From Chamaea fasciata (lineage: Eukaryota > Chordata > Aves > Passeriformes > Sylviidae): DNA of 64,000 nucleotides. Made by a program: the position numbers and the translations under genes. Below the pieces are notes generated by a model, which searched no databases, was not told the DNA's origin, and saw nothing but the letters and a program-made list of their open reading frames with translations. Of this stretch, positions 11,661 to 22,420 are shown piece after piece; within the stretch, counting starts at the first letter, position 1, and every line of letters starts with the position of its first letter. The DNA is taken from NCBI GenBank assembly GCA_029207755.1, contig JARCOQ010000011.1:24300712-24364711 (forward strand), written 5' to 3'.

Positions 11661-13455
11661 ATCACAACAAATTCTTTTGGTCCCGGAGTGTGTTTTATGG
11701 CTGGACTGTATAAATGGACACAATAGACATTGTTTCCTTGGACTCACTCTGGCAGAGCTCTGCGTTGATCCCATAGGGAGCCTTGCTATAGGGGAATGTA
11801 GGAACAGGCTCCATGAAATTCCTCAGCCTTCTGCAGAAAATTTTTCTTCATCATCAGCTGCCTGGCTGCCGAATTTAACAGCAGCAGCTCCCCCAGTTTC
11901 TACTTCTCTCCCAGGCTAATCCCAGTATCAACTCAGATGGATATCAGTCGCAAAAACTGGAAGTCAGAAGTATCCCACAGCTGGAAATACCCAAAACTAT
12001 GACAAGTTTTCATCTTTTGCAAGGGAAAAAGATGTCTTTTCCAAAAATGTAGTTACAGTCCAAATTTATGTGTAACTGTAAACTCTTGTCTCCAAGGTGA
12101 ATGTAGGGTTTTTGGTTAAAATTTTCTAGTGTAAGATTTTAGTCTACCTAGAAGTACTAAACAACTGCAAAAACAGAGCAAATGTTTCAGAACAAAAAGG
12201 ATAATATGTGCAGCATCAGAAAAAGGCTGAGAAAGATGTCCATCTTTCCTTCCAAAACTGTTTTGACGTTTGTTTTCCTCAAAAAAAACCCCACTCTTCC
12301 TTCATCATCTATGAAAGCCAAACACCATTGTACATTCAGTGTTCCAGCTTAAACTCAGAAAAAATTCAAAGATTGATTTTTTTAGAACCTTAATCATCCT
12401 CTCTGCAGTCAGAGGGGAATCTATTCAAGGGGTAAGTACACAAATACACAAATGGTGCAACTCCACTATGCATTTCTTACAGCACTGCAGACAAGAAGCA
12501 AAGAAATGAGTACATCTGGACACCGCAAAAGACTTTATTTGGCCTGTGGGACCAGGAGAAACATGAGCAGGTTGGGACATTTCTCCTTTGGAAGTCACCA
12601 GCTGGCTTCTATAACAGCATGGACTATCCTGGGAACTACAGGTAATCAAATACAAGAGAGTATTGTGTCACAATCTGCATCAATACAATCCACTCATCCA
12701 ACAAGTGGAAAGATTTCAAAACCTCTCATGGTACAAAGTCACTTAAAACCCACACCCAGCGCCACACAGAAACTTTGGTTCTATCCTTCCTCCATTTAAG
12801 ATTGAAATGAAGTTTCACCTTGATTGTCAGCAGCAGCGGAATGAATTCTCATTTGTTAACTGACTTGATGGCACCTGGCTGGACATACACCTTCTTTCTC
12901 GAAAGTGCGCATTTAAGCAAAAAACAACAGCACCAGAAAAGCTTAAATTCCAAGACCGTACTTAAACCTCAGTAAATGATAGTTTTCCTCACCATCCCAC
13001 ACTGCCTCTAGCACTGCCTGAGCCCACACACCAGCATCAGCTTCTTCCCCTTTTAATATCCAAAGCACAAGCCAAGGAAGTGGCGGATTCCTGAGGAGTG
13101 TGATGGTGAGCATCTGGGGTGGAATAAGCGTCACTGAAGTTCTCTCCAGCACTACCAGGTTCCCCCACATCTCTCCTTTAGCCCCAACCATCACTATGTG
13201 CCATTTTACTCACTGTATTAACTCTGGTAACCAGAATTCCTTCATTTCTCTTCAACTACAGTAAATGTATTTAACCCACTTGCTGGGAAAATATTCCGTT
13301 TCAAGTCCCTCTAAGCACCACAGAATACTTCTGGGTGAGTGACCAAATTGCAGAGGGACTTGACTGTTGATTTTGTATGATTTTGCTCCAACACTTTTGA
13401 ATAGCTTGCCCCAGCTGTCCTAAATAAATAACACTATTCAAATGGCACGAGTCCT

Positions 13456-13480
13456 GCAGCTTGAAAGGGATTCAAGCTGC
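13456..13480. repeat. 10-bp inverted repeat, 5-base loop
   Basis: GCAGCTTGAA and its reverse complement TTCAAGCTGC are separated by AGGGA. A stem this short is expected by chance about once in a window of this size. Confidence 0.8.
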
Positions 13481-14119
13481 CAGCTGGGCGTCCAGCACTA
13501 TCAAGATATTCTTTTCTTGTCTGAATATCACAGACCCCAAAATCTGAAATATTTCAAGCAGGAAAACCAGTCTCTAATGTTTTAGCATATTGCCAGTATC
13601 TAAGGGTGTGAAAAGCTGTATGGGTTTCCCTCAATCCTAGTAGGATTATCCTGTCCTACACCGCTTGAGTGTCCAGTCTAAAATACACGAATTTCGGGAT
13701 AATGTTAAACCTGCAAGTACAGCCATGTATCAAGAGTTTTGCTTTAATTACTGTTATCAATATTTGAGCTTAATTGTGGTGTGGTTAAAGGTCAGATTTT
13801 ATGGTTTCCTGGTGCCTTTTTCAAATAATCAAGATTTCTCACCAGCAATTATATTGCATCACAGTCTGTTAACTCAATAGAGTGCTGCCAAGTCTATGAT
13901 TTCTCCTGACACTCTTCTGTCACATTGTCACAGGTCTCACAAGAGTTTAAACAGCAGCATGGAAAGTTCGTGATGAACTCCCCAAGAGTTTACGGACGGT
14001 TAAGAGCAAATCAAGCTTCCATTTTCCACCATATCTGCAAGGCTGTGCTCCACAACGAAACTGCATTTTTCCTGGGAAAATGAACTCCCATCTCTCCAGA
14101 GGTCAGGCGTGCCCCTGGA

Positions 14120-14144
14120 GAGCCATGCAAACCCTGCATGGCTC
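14120..14144. repeat. 10-bp inverted repeat, 5-base loop
   Basis: GAGCCATGCA and TGCATGGCTC flank AACCC. Outside the stem one mismatch is followed by a further wobble and a pair. It is probably incidental. Confidence 0.8.
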
Positions 14145-15074
14145 CTCTTATCAGAAACCAAAGGAAACATGCAGATGGAAAGCAGAGATTGTGCTCCGTT
14201 CCTACAGCACATTGTTAAAACGATGAATAAAACCATGCAGGAACATTTGTTACATCATAACACAACAGCAGCACCACTTGATGTTTGAATCCCTGACCTG
14301 ACCATGGACCAGGAGCTCAGACAGATCCTCAGTGATACCACAGTGAGGGAAATGTTGTCCCTGAAGGCAGGGAAAGCAGGATCCAACACCTATACTCACC
14401 AAAGGAGTCCATGAACTCCTTCAGGAAAAGGATATCCCAAAGCATCTGCAGAAGCAACATGAACCACACCATTCCCATGTGTGCTGGGTATGGCACCAGC
14501 ATCCAAACCTACTTCACCAAATGAACGGCAGAATTCCCATAAAGTTAAATGGAAGCAGGATCAACCCCCCAGATTTTGAAGCCCCCTAGTAGCACAAAGT
14601 TGTTCAATAGCAAGTTTAGCCATACAACACTAGACTTAAGGGCTGTTTTAATCATTGTTGACAGAATGTGGCAACTCACAACCCTGAAAGCAGCATTCAG
14701 TTTCCTTTCAGACCGATAATGCAGTGATTTTGCAAATCCCTCACCCAGAGACATAATGCAGGACTATCCAAGACCTGATTAAAAATGGTGTAGAAATGCT
14801 CCAACAAGACTTTTTCCTCACTTTCCTCAAAAGCAGCATCACCTGCCAATATCCACCCAGACAGATTTCATGCATGAAGAGCGATATTAATTTCTGACTG
14901 TTTTTCTTTTTCAATTCACACTCGTCTCCATCCAGAAAAGCCCAAAAGGCCGCAAAGCAGTTTGTGCACATAAATATGCTTTGGCTGCTGCAGGATGAGA
15001 CTCGAATTCTGCAAATATTTCTGTGTTTATATATAGACACACAGGAACTCAACAGACTGAAAGAATGTACAGCA

Positions 15075-15080
15075 TCTTAC
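15075..15080 (-). other. MECOM: Splice donor of MECOM exon 2
   Basis: The minus strand reads GGCTGGGAG|GTAAGA, a near-consensus strong 5' splice site. The exon ends on a complete Glu codon. The open frame would continue only a short way (VRCC...) before a stop, so the boundary is set by the GTAAGA and by the known end of this exon at ...GWE in the family. Confidence 0.93.
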
Positions 15081-15430
15081 CTCCCAGCCATAACAGGGAT
15101 CTTTCAGGTGTGGCCGCTGCTCGCCTACAAAAGGGCCAAATTTCTCCCCTGCTTCAATCTTCCTTTTGGTCCATATCCCTAATCCTGCCCCAGGAATGTT
15201 GGATTCTCGGAGCTCAAACTCTGAAGGAATGGGAATGTCGTCAGGAATGTATATTGGAGCCTTGTAAGGAGAGCTCTCCTTGGGTGTGAAAGCTTCGCTG
15301 GAGGTCGCTGGAGAAGACGGCTCTTGGATGCTGATGGATGTTGGACACTGGACATTTGCAGCCTCTCCATCAGCTTCTGGCACCTCCCCCAGTGGAAGTT
15401 CTGGAAAGCTCTCATACAAACATTCATCAC
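15081..15430 (-). CDS. MECOM: MECOM (PRDM3) second MDS1 exon: linker and start of PR domain
   Basis: This is an internal coding exon of 350 bp: two bases completing a split codon plus 116 codons. On the minus strand the acceptor is a pyrimidine-rich tract ending in TTCCAG at 15431 and the donor is GAG|GTAAG with the GT at 15080-15079. Intron phases are therefore 1 on entry and 0 on exit. The peptide starts [12 protein letters not shown], passes an acidic and Ser/Thr-rich linker (about residues 15-55), then [12 protein letters not shown] and [20 protein letters not shown], and ends CYGWE. The [13 protein letters not shown] and [12 protein letters not shown] stretches match the beginning of the MDS1-EVI1 PR (SET-like) domain and fit the paralogue PRDM16 less well. 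The family is a nuclear zinc-finger regulator; the PR-containing form is a reported H3K9 mono-methyltransferase and acts in blood stem cells and development. The rest of the PR domain lies beyond 1. There is no frameshift or stop, so it appears functional. Confidence 0.96.
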
Positions 15431-15460
15431 CTGGAAAAGAAAGCCAAACAGTAGGGTTTG
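15431..15460 (-). other. MECOM: Splice acceptor of MECOM exon 2
   Basis: Read on the minus strand, a pyrimidine-rich tract (GGCTTTCTTTTCCAG) leads directly into the exon at 15430. A possible branch-point A lies in CCCTACTG about 20-25 bases upstream. The next bases, GTGATGAATG, make CAG|GTG. The exon starts in the second position of a codon, so the preceding exon must end with one codon base. An A would give Ser, matching the KS-D arrangement I recall for PRDM16; this is inference. Confidence 0.9.
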
Positions 15461-15485
15461 AAACACCCTGACAGATTTTGCACAT

Positions 15486-16127
15486 GAAACCCTTTCAGCC
15501 TGCACATGGAATGGAAGGGACACTTTGGGAGACTTCACCAACCACTAAACCTGCAGCGGAGCCTCACCCTGGATGGAGCTGAGTCTTTTCTCTAGTGTAG
15601 GCCTGGGGGTAACACGGAGTTTCTCAGTATTCCTGACATCAAAAGTGGTTTGCATCATTGAACACAGGCGAGGGAATTGCACACAGATGTAAAGGCAGGC
15701 ACAGCCCATTGTCCAGCCAGGTCTGGATCCAGCACTGCACCCCACACATGCTTTGAAACTACAATTGAAAGCCAGCATTATATGTTACAACTGAAATCTA
15801 AGAGAAGTGAAAAGCAGGAAAGCTTCACTGGCCTTGCAGAGAGACAGATTGAACCTAAAGTAGCCAAAATTAAGTTTGATGGCCTCCAATTAGTCTTCGG
15901 AGAAAGGATCCAGCCTACCACACAACTCTTGGCAAGAGCTTCAGTTGATGTAAATCAGTGTCTTACCATTGACCTCGAAGAAATGCAATGGTCTAAAATA
16001 AGTTCAGGATCCAAACACCACCTTATAGAGAACATGAACCTTCTCTTCTTATGGTTGCAAAAAATCCTGGGGCAGAGCCAAAACGCATTAAAAAAAAAAA
16101 ATAAAAAAAGATCTCTGGGGCTTAGCC
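15486..16127. other. Intronic stretch upstream of exon 2
   Basis: The sequence is unique. A 179-codon plus-strand open frame (15677-16216) runs through it into the adjacent A-tract and ends in poly-Lys; it has no recognisable domain and is antisense to MECOM, so it is not called. Confidence 0.6.
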
Positions 16128-16142
16128 AACAACAACAACAAC

Positions 16143-16178
<36 letters not shown>
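16128..16178 (+). repeat. (AAC)n followed by a 35-A homopolymer
   Basis: About five AAC units lead into 35 uninterrupted A at 16144-16178, the longest homopolymer in the window. In the MECOM transcript this is a long U-run about 710 bases upstream of the exon 2 acceptor. No retroposed gene body is visible before it. Confidence 0.95.
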
Positions 16179-16180
<2 letters not shown>

Positions 16181-16346
16181 CACAAAAAAATCCCCTCACT
16201 ATTTTTGACAACCTAAAATGTAAGACTGATTATAGATTCCTTTTAGTCAGAAACTTTGAATTGCTGCAGCAGGGGCTTTAGCTGCACCAGCAATACAGTG
16301 TTCAACCCAACACCACATGTGAAAGGAGCAAAATAACAAAACTAAC

Positions 16347-16379
16347 AAAAAAAAAAAAAAAAAAAAACAAAACAAAACC
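16347..16379 (+). repeat. A homopolymer (21) with C-interrupted tail
   Basis: Twenty-one A at 16347-16367 are followed by CAAAACAAAAC units. Confidence 0.95.
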
Positions 16380-17623
16380 TTCTTCACTATTTATATCCAT
16401 TTAACTTATTCATGTTCTTGGGTTTTTACACACACCAGAACTCATTCCGCTTAATTCAAATAGGAGGTAGGAATACTGTTCTCCAAGGACTGAAACTGAG
16501 ACATCAAGCATTTAAAACCTGAGCTTGAGGATATTTGCATAATATGGTTGGCCCAGAAATGAAAGTGTTACACTGGGTTTGGCTTTCAGAATGACTCTGT
16601 TTCAGTGAAGAAACAGGAAACTTTAAAATGTTCTTTCAATTTCTTGCTCATTTAAGAAACTATCCATGGTAGATTAGCACCGTATGCCTTTTCCACTGAA
16701 ATCTGGTCATAGCCCATTGTCTCTCACATCTTTGTTACATATTATCTCACGGGTTTATATCTGTACTTTCATGCTTCTGGTACTGCCTAAGACAAACACT
16801 GGGACATAACAAATCATTGGAATAGATTGCTCCCATCACAGGACTGGCAAACTGGATTCTTCATCTGTGAGCAATTTATTCACAGCCATGAACTGTTTTT
16901 CTTTCTTTTATGTGGCACTGGCTATGACCTCATACATGTCACAGGAAAGTTCAGCTACCCATCCCCTCAGCCTCCAGTTTGGCAGACTCTGCCTGCACTT
17001 TAACAATTGAACCCAATATTGATCAGTTTGTCACTTTCCTAATACCTGCCATTCTGAGAAGTAGAAAATCCTGACTGACTCCACCATTTAGCTGAGAAGG
17101 ACACAGTGAGGGATTTTCCATTGCTTACGGTTCAGAAATCCTACCTGTCACAGCTGACTTTGGCAATGATGCTCAAAGGCTTGTGAAAGCACTGGTGCAG
17201 AGAGCTTGCTCTGGGCCTACCACGTATGAGCCCATGCCATACCTTCCTTGCTGCTCCCAGCACCACTTATCTGGGACTCCAAAGGACAGGAAAGAGGGCA
17301 TGGAAAGGATGGAGACACAGCTCCAAAGATGCCACCACTCACTTTTCCCTGCACTGAGACAACCCCTTCAGCAGCAATCTGTTACACCATGGCACTGCTG
17401 CTGCCCCCAAACACAGCCGTGCTCCAGTGTGGTGGGACAGGTGACAGAGGTCCATCCACACCTTCTGAGCATCCCCCAAAACTTGAACGTGCTCCCTGAC
17501 TTTGCAGGCCAGCAACAGTGCTGCATCCACTCAGGGCAGGCGTGCTCCCATTCAGATGTCTTCCCCCAACTGTTTAGATTGCAGTCCTGCCTAAAATACT
17601 TCAGCTGTTTTTGAAACGGGGGT
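16380..17623. other. Intronic stretch without recognised genes
   Basis: An octamer ATTTGCAT lies at 16533-16540. GC-richer sequence at 17180-17600 gives a 143-codon plus-strand frame (17183-17614) without domain content. Confidence 0.6.
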
Positions 17624-17676
17624 AAAAAAAAAAAAAAAAAAAAACAAAAAACAAAAAACAAAAAAAAAAAAAAAAA
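17624..17676 (+). repeat. A-rich tract: A21, CA6 units, A17
   Basis: Two A-runs (17624-17644 and 17660-17676) are joined by two A6 blocks separated by single C. It is one slippage-prone locus. Confidence 0.95.
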
Positions 17677-18720
17677 CACCCTAACCCATGTATGCACATG
17701 GGGTACAGGAAGAGAAATCACACAAAGAAAGTGATCTGGATGATGATAAGCACATGGCTCACTGGAAGAGGGGGGCCCAGGGTAAAAACTTCAGGCATCT
17801 AAATCCCACTGATTTTCCATGACAGCTGGGTGCCTGACACTCAAACTCCTTAAAAAGCCCATCTCCCACAGTCACTGCTGTTCTCCCTGTCCTGCCAAGC
17901 AGTATCCTGTAAAACCAAGGCTCTCTGTGTCCCACAGTCAACTCTCCTTCACAAATAAGAGTATCTCAGCCAAACAATTTAAGTCACAGCAAGTAATGAC
18001 CTGCTCTGTGCCTGTCCCGAAGGGCCACCTTCCTTAGCTCCACTTGCCAGCAGTGCCTGCCCACAAGCCAGCACAAGCTGAGCCTTAAACATTTAGCAAG
18101 CACAGCTTTACAGATGTTTCGTCTTCCCCAGGGACAGTCCAGTTTAATTTCTCTCTCGCAGACTCAAAGGCCTCAGTTATACTTATCTCAGTCATTCTGG
18201 CTACGCTCGTTTTTAGCCATATAGGGTCAAACCTGCAGCTGATAAATTGGCCTCTGGAAGCCTGGCAAGGAGACAAGTCCGTTTGCTGGGTCTACTGTGC
18301 CTCCTTTGATTTCCAGCAGCCACACCCGATGTCGTTGTTAAACACGGGCTTTCAGCTTGAAAGCTCTGGAAAGTATAATATGCCTCTATGCCCCAAAGCT
18401 CTAAGTGTGGGTAAAATGGATTGCTGAAATAGTCCTTTGCCTGAAATAGCAATGTATTCAAGCAAAAAAAATATTTTTTAAGCCTCAAAATGGACACAGA
18501 TTAGAATTATGACTGACCAAGAGATGGGAAGACCCTTAAGACATATTTGTGAAATTTATGATAGAAACAACTCTATTAAAATCAATGTACATGAACCAAG
18601 GTTCTGGTCTTAGTGTTCAAAGGGTGTATGACCATTTTTCTTAAAATTTACACCCACATGGATCAGAGGGATTGCCAGCAAAACCGTAGGATGTTGACTG
18701 ACATAAAACCTTTGTAAAGT
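17677..18720. other. Intronic stretch without recognised genes
   Basis: Unique sequence; no gene, repeat or strong motif was noted. Confidence 0.6.
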
Positions 18721-18910
18721 TAGAATTAGACACAGGGACGGTGCTGATAAGCATCATTTTCACAGTGAACTGCAAATTGTTCACACAGATAGCACTCCAG
18801 TTTTGAAATCCAAGATGGCCTCTTCAAATTCCAATAATTAGCCCCACCGCAAACGGGGTGAAATAAAAAATGAGGCCGCTGATAAGGGAACAGATGAGAT
18901 TATGTTATGT
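18720..18910. promoter_or_regulatory. Candidate blood-type enhancer: GATA, RUNX and E-box motifs
   Basis: GATAAG occurs at 18746-18751 and again at 18881-18886. An ACCGCA RUNX-type word lies at 18846-18851 and a CAGATG E-box at 18891-18896, four bases after the second GATAAG. GATA, RUNX and bHLH (TAL1-type) factors act together at enhancers of blood stem-cell genes, and MECOM is such a gene. The GATA-to-E-box order and strand do not match the classic E-box-then-GATA composite, so function is inferred only. Confidence 0.3.
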
Positions 18911-21900
18911 GGAAGCTTGGAAGCTTAGATATTATTCTCCATGAAATTCTTCACCACTATTTTACAATAAAAACATGAGCAAGCTTCAAAGGAAACCCAG
19001 GAGTAAAGGTTAATTGCTACTAAAAGGCCAGGGTGGACACCTGTGTTTGCACTTTTGTCACAACCTTGCCCACCAGCAGGAAAGAGCCCACGTGGCTGGG
19101 GATGTGCCTGATGAGGACGGGAGCACAACGTGCCAAGGCCTGGGGTCATTCCAAGACCAAGAGAGGCCTCCTGTGCATGGCTAGGAGGAGGAGAGGACTT
19201 CCTTCCATTAGGATGTTTCTTAGTTCAGCCCAGGTTTCCTCTCCAAGAGCAATTAGGTAAGAGGTGCTGATGGCCGAGGCACAGGTTGAACACAGCCAAG
19301 TGCTGCCATCAGAGATGTGACGGGCCTCACGCTCGGCAGGGCTGTGCCTGGCTGCAGCTGACATGCCACTCCATGGCACCTCACAGTGAGCAGACATGCT
19401 GGCCTGGCGCACTTATCTGTGTTTCAGGGCAGCCTTAAACTCAAACTTCTCACAAAGTCTCCCTGGGATCAAGGCTTCACCCAGATCTCCATGGCCAAAG
19501 CCAGTCGTAGCTAACAGAAACATATCCATAGGGAATGCTGTTCTTCCTTTCCTCAGGTTATTTGTGCCTAAGGAGATACATTCCCAAAGTGACTACTGAC
19601 TGCTAAACACTCTAGCACATAAATGCAGTTCTCTGCACTTGGATTCATGCACTTGCCCACCAGTGATTTAATCATAAGCTGGGTTATTCCAGAGGAAAGA
19701 GGCAGGCTGAAAGCAAAGGCATCTAGAGAGCCTAATTCAAAATGCCATCACCTTCTGAACAGGGTAAAGCAAGAGCTGAGATAAATGTCAGAGTGGCTCT
19801 TTGCAGTGAGAAGAGCCACACAGTTTTATGCCTGCAGCTTCTCAAAGGTGAGGTGACCCCTGGTCCCAAAGACCAGACACCACGAGGACACAACTCTATT
19901 TGATGGGAGAATTCCATCACGTGTCCGGAGCTTTGAGCTCGACTAGCTCTGTAGACCCTGCCTTGTACAAGCCTTCAGCCAGGATGCATTAATGACGGCT
20001 TTTGCATGGTAGGATCAGGTGAATTCCTTCTGCAGGAGGTGATGGCAGACCTGAATGTACCACGAACTCCTAAATCGGATCCTTGAAGGAGACGGGTGAG
20101 CATTTATGTTTGCTTGACCTAATATCACCGTTCAGAACAGAGGAAATCAGCCTAGAGTATTTGCAGGGCTATCTGAAAAGGAGACAGGCATTTCCTGTTG
20201 CATACAAATGGACACCTTTATCTGAATTTCTGTTTGAACAATTATTAAAGAAAAAAAACATAACCTGTTACAGGCAGAGACTGATTGATTACAAAATCTA
20301 TCTACATCAGTCTAGAACACAGGAGGTCAAGAAAAGCAGAAAATTAGGAGAAAAAAGCCCATTAGCTTCAAAAGGAGTTCTTAGCCAGTGAACAAAATGG
20401 GAGCCACCTGACTGTCCACACGAGGTAGGCACAGCTCAGAGGGGGCCAGAGGAGATGAGAAGAGGGATCCTTAGCTTTAGAAACATTTAGAGATTGGATT
20501 ACTATCTCCAGGCACAGGAAGGACTCCAGCCAAGGGCGACATTACTCTACTTGAACCCTTTATCAGTCAACATACCTGAAACTGGTTTGTGCTGCTCCCT
20601 TTTTCACAGAACTGTTCTGTGCATCTGGACCTATTCACGGTTATTTATTATTATTTGTATTGTAACACAGTCTGGTACCCCAGGCAGGACCCCATTGTGA
20701 AAAGCACTGGCTAGACCTAATCAAGTGAGATTAGATTCTAACCAGACTAGGGCCAGAAATTCCCAGTTAGGTGAAAATCATAAAACATGGGAGAGAAACA
20801 CTCTTTTACAAATGGCAAGTTCCATTGTACAACAAAAGAGATTACAAGCACGTTTAGAGATAAACACAGCACTTGAAGCTGTTCTGAATCATTACTTCAA
20901 TTACCAAGGAAAAATACTTTCACAACCATTAGCCTTCAAACACATGGGGATTTTGCATATTTGTATTACTTGACCCTAATACAAGCATGAGAAAACCAAA
21001 GCTGTCCAAAACTCACTCAAAAGGTCCAACCCCAAAAACCACACATGCAACGAGAGCACGGGGGACCAAAGCACCCGTGTGGTGGCCCCAAAGGCCAGAT
21101 TCTGATTTCTCTTACACAACTGTTAAATCTAAAGTAATTACTTTAGACTTCCACCAAGGAATAAAAGAGATCAGCCTCTGTCCTGGAGTTAACCAAAATT
21201 ACTCAAATTTCTTCAGATTGACACTAATGTAACAAAATGAGAGGAAAATGTGGTGCCCAGATTTCAGCCTTGCCTTCATGCTCGTGACACTGCTGATCAC
21301 AGAGGGCATTCTCCCAGCAGAGCTCCCACACCTCAGCCCTGAGCCACAGCGAGCAGACCTTCTGCGTGCCGGCAGAAGAGGGAGTTGTAGGAAAAGCTGA
21401 GCGGACAAAGGCAGGGGGAAAAGACAGCTCGAGGAGGCCCGAGCACGGCTTTGGGGCTGAAATACACAAATCACCAGCTCCTCATGGTGCTGCACCTTGG
21501 GCAGCAGTATCTACACGAAATGCAAAGAGAGCTCAGCCGGGGCCACCTCTGGAGCACCCCGTGCCAAAGACATCGGGTGGCCTCAGTCTGTGCCTCATGG
21601 CAAGGTGCACATCAGCAAGAACAGAGCAGATAATTCGCATTAAAAACCCTTCCTGTGTGGGAAGCAGCCTTTGCTTCTCAAATCACAGTGTCTGCAGAAA
21701 ACAACCCTGAAACGAGAGGCTCACACTGCCAGCAGAAGGGAGTTCCTGATGAGCACCAAGCACTCGGGAGAAATCCGTCCCCAGACAAATGAGAAAAGAA
21801 GCCGAACGCTCTCTAAAGCTTCAGGTCTTTAAGAGAGGATAATTTCAGCATTGCCAAGTGTTGGTACTAGACCAGCAAAGTTATAATACAGTAACTGTGT

Positions 21901-22159
21901 AGGGACCTGCCTGTGGTCTCTGGCAATTCTCACCATCAGCCCCTACAATAACTAGTAGCATTTGGTGCTCTGTCTAGTGTCATTCATGTCTAATTGAGCA
22001 ACACAGTCAAAAGCATCTGATGGGGACCAGACGCTGGCTTTTAATTAGGGTCCAGCACTGAGAGACTGTGGGTCAAATTCGACTTTCATTTGCACAGGAG
22101 CTGCTCTCCTTGATGTGGGGGGGAAAGCTGCACCTGCATAACTGAAGAGTAAAATTTGG
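18911..22159. other. Intronic stretch without recognised genes
   Basis: GC-richer patches near 19050-19420 and 21250-21620 give overlapping open frames without domains. No transposon or RNA gene was recognised. Confidence 0.55.
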
Positions 22160-22420
22160 CCGCTTGTGTTCCTGTGCACTTTTCCATATAAATTACTGTA
22201 CTACATGCAGCAACAAAGGTTTATAAATGTTGGCTGGCACGCACTGAATTTATTTACAAGTTAAGTCTAATTTTTATTTATAGTTCCAGTACAATCATCC
22301 CTGGTAGAAATATTTATGTTATCTGTACTTCTGGTCTGTTAGAGCCTACTGCAATCATAAACATGGCTGAAAAATTATTCGCAGTTAGCAGGGTTTAAAC
22401 TACCCATTATATCACTAGCT
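22160..22420. promoter_or_regulatory. AT-rich candidate regulatory stretch
   Basis: This is complex AT-rich DNA with repeated TTTAT(A/T) words, a TGGCTGGCACG segment (NFI-like half sites) and CTAGCTAGTGCCAA near 22413. It has no repeat and no coding content. The assignment rests on appearance only. Confidence 0.15.

Larger units (their letters stand above)
11661..15074. other. Intronic stretch up to the exon 2 donor
   Basis: No exon, RNA gene or transposon was recognised. Two small hairpins are visible (13456-13480 and 14120-14144). Open frames of up to 115 codons (12452-12799, plus strand) have no family resemblance. Confidence 0.6.
1..15080 (-). other. MECOM: MECOM intron 2 (part)
   Basis: This is the downstream intron after the donor at 15080; its 3' end is not in the window. 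In other vertebrates the corresponding MDS1 intron is very long and ends at the exon carrying the middle of the PR domain. I see no coding exon with credible splice sites here, and all open frames are short and compositionally ordinary. Landmarks are the G/T-rich tract near 230-352, the GT microsatellite near 3029, an AT-rich stretch at 7050-8210, a CACGTG palindrome at 9534 and a CpG-retaining stretch at 11340-11660. No mobile element was recognised. Confidence 0.85.

Noticed and set aside
13456..13480. 10-bp hairpin GCAGCTTGAA/TTCAAGCTGC as a possible functional structure
   Set aside because: A stem of this size with a short loop is expected roughly once by chance in 64 kb; it is kept only as a described repeat.
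15179..15541. 120-codon minus-strand frame overlapping exon 2
   Set aside because: It is a shifted-frame shadow of the MECOM exon, crosses the acceptor site and has no conserved peptide.
15677..16216. 179-codon plus-strand open frame antisense to MECOM intron 1
   Set aside because: It ends in poly-Gln and poly-Lys from the AAC and A35 repeats and has no family resemblance.
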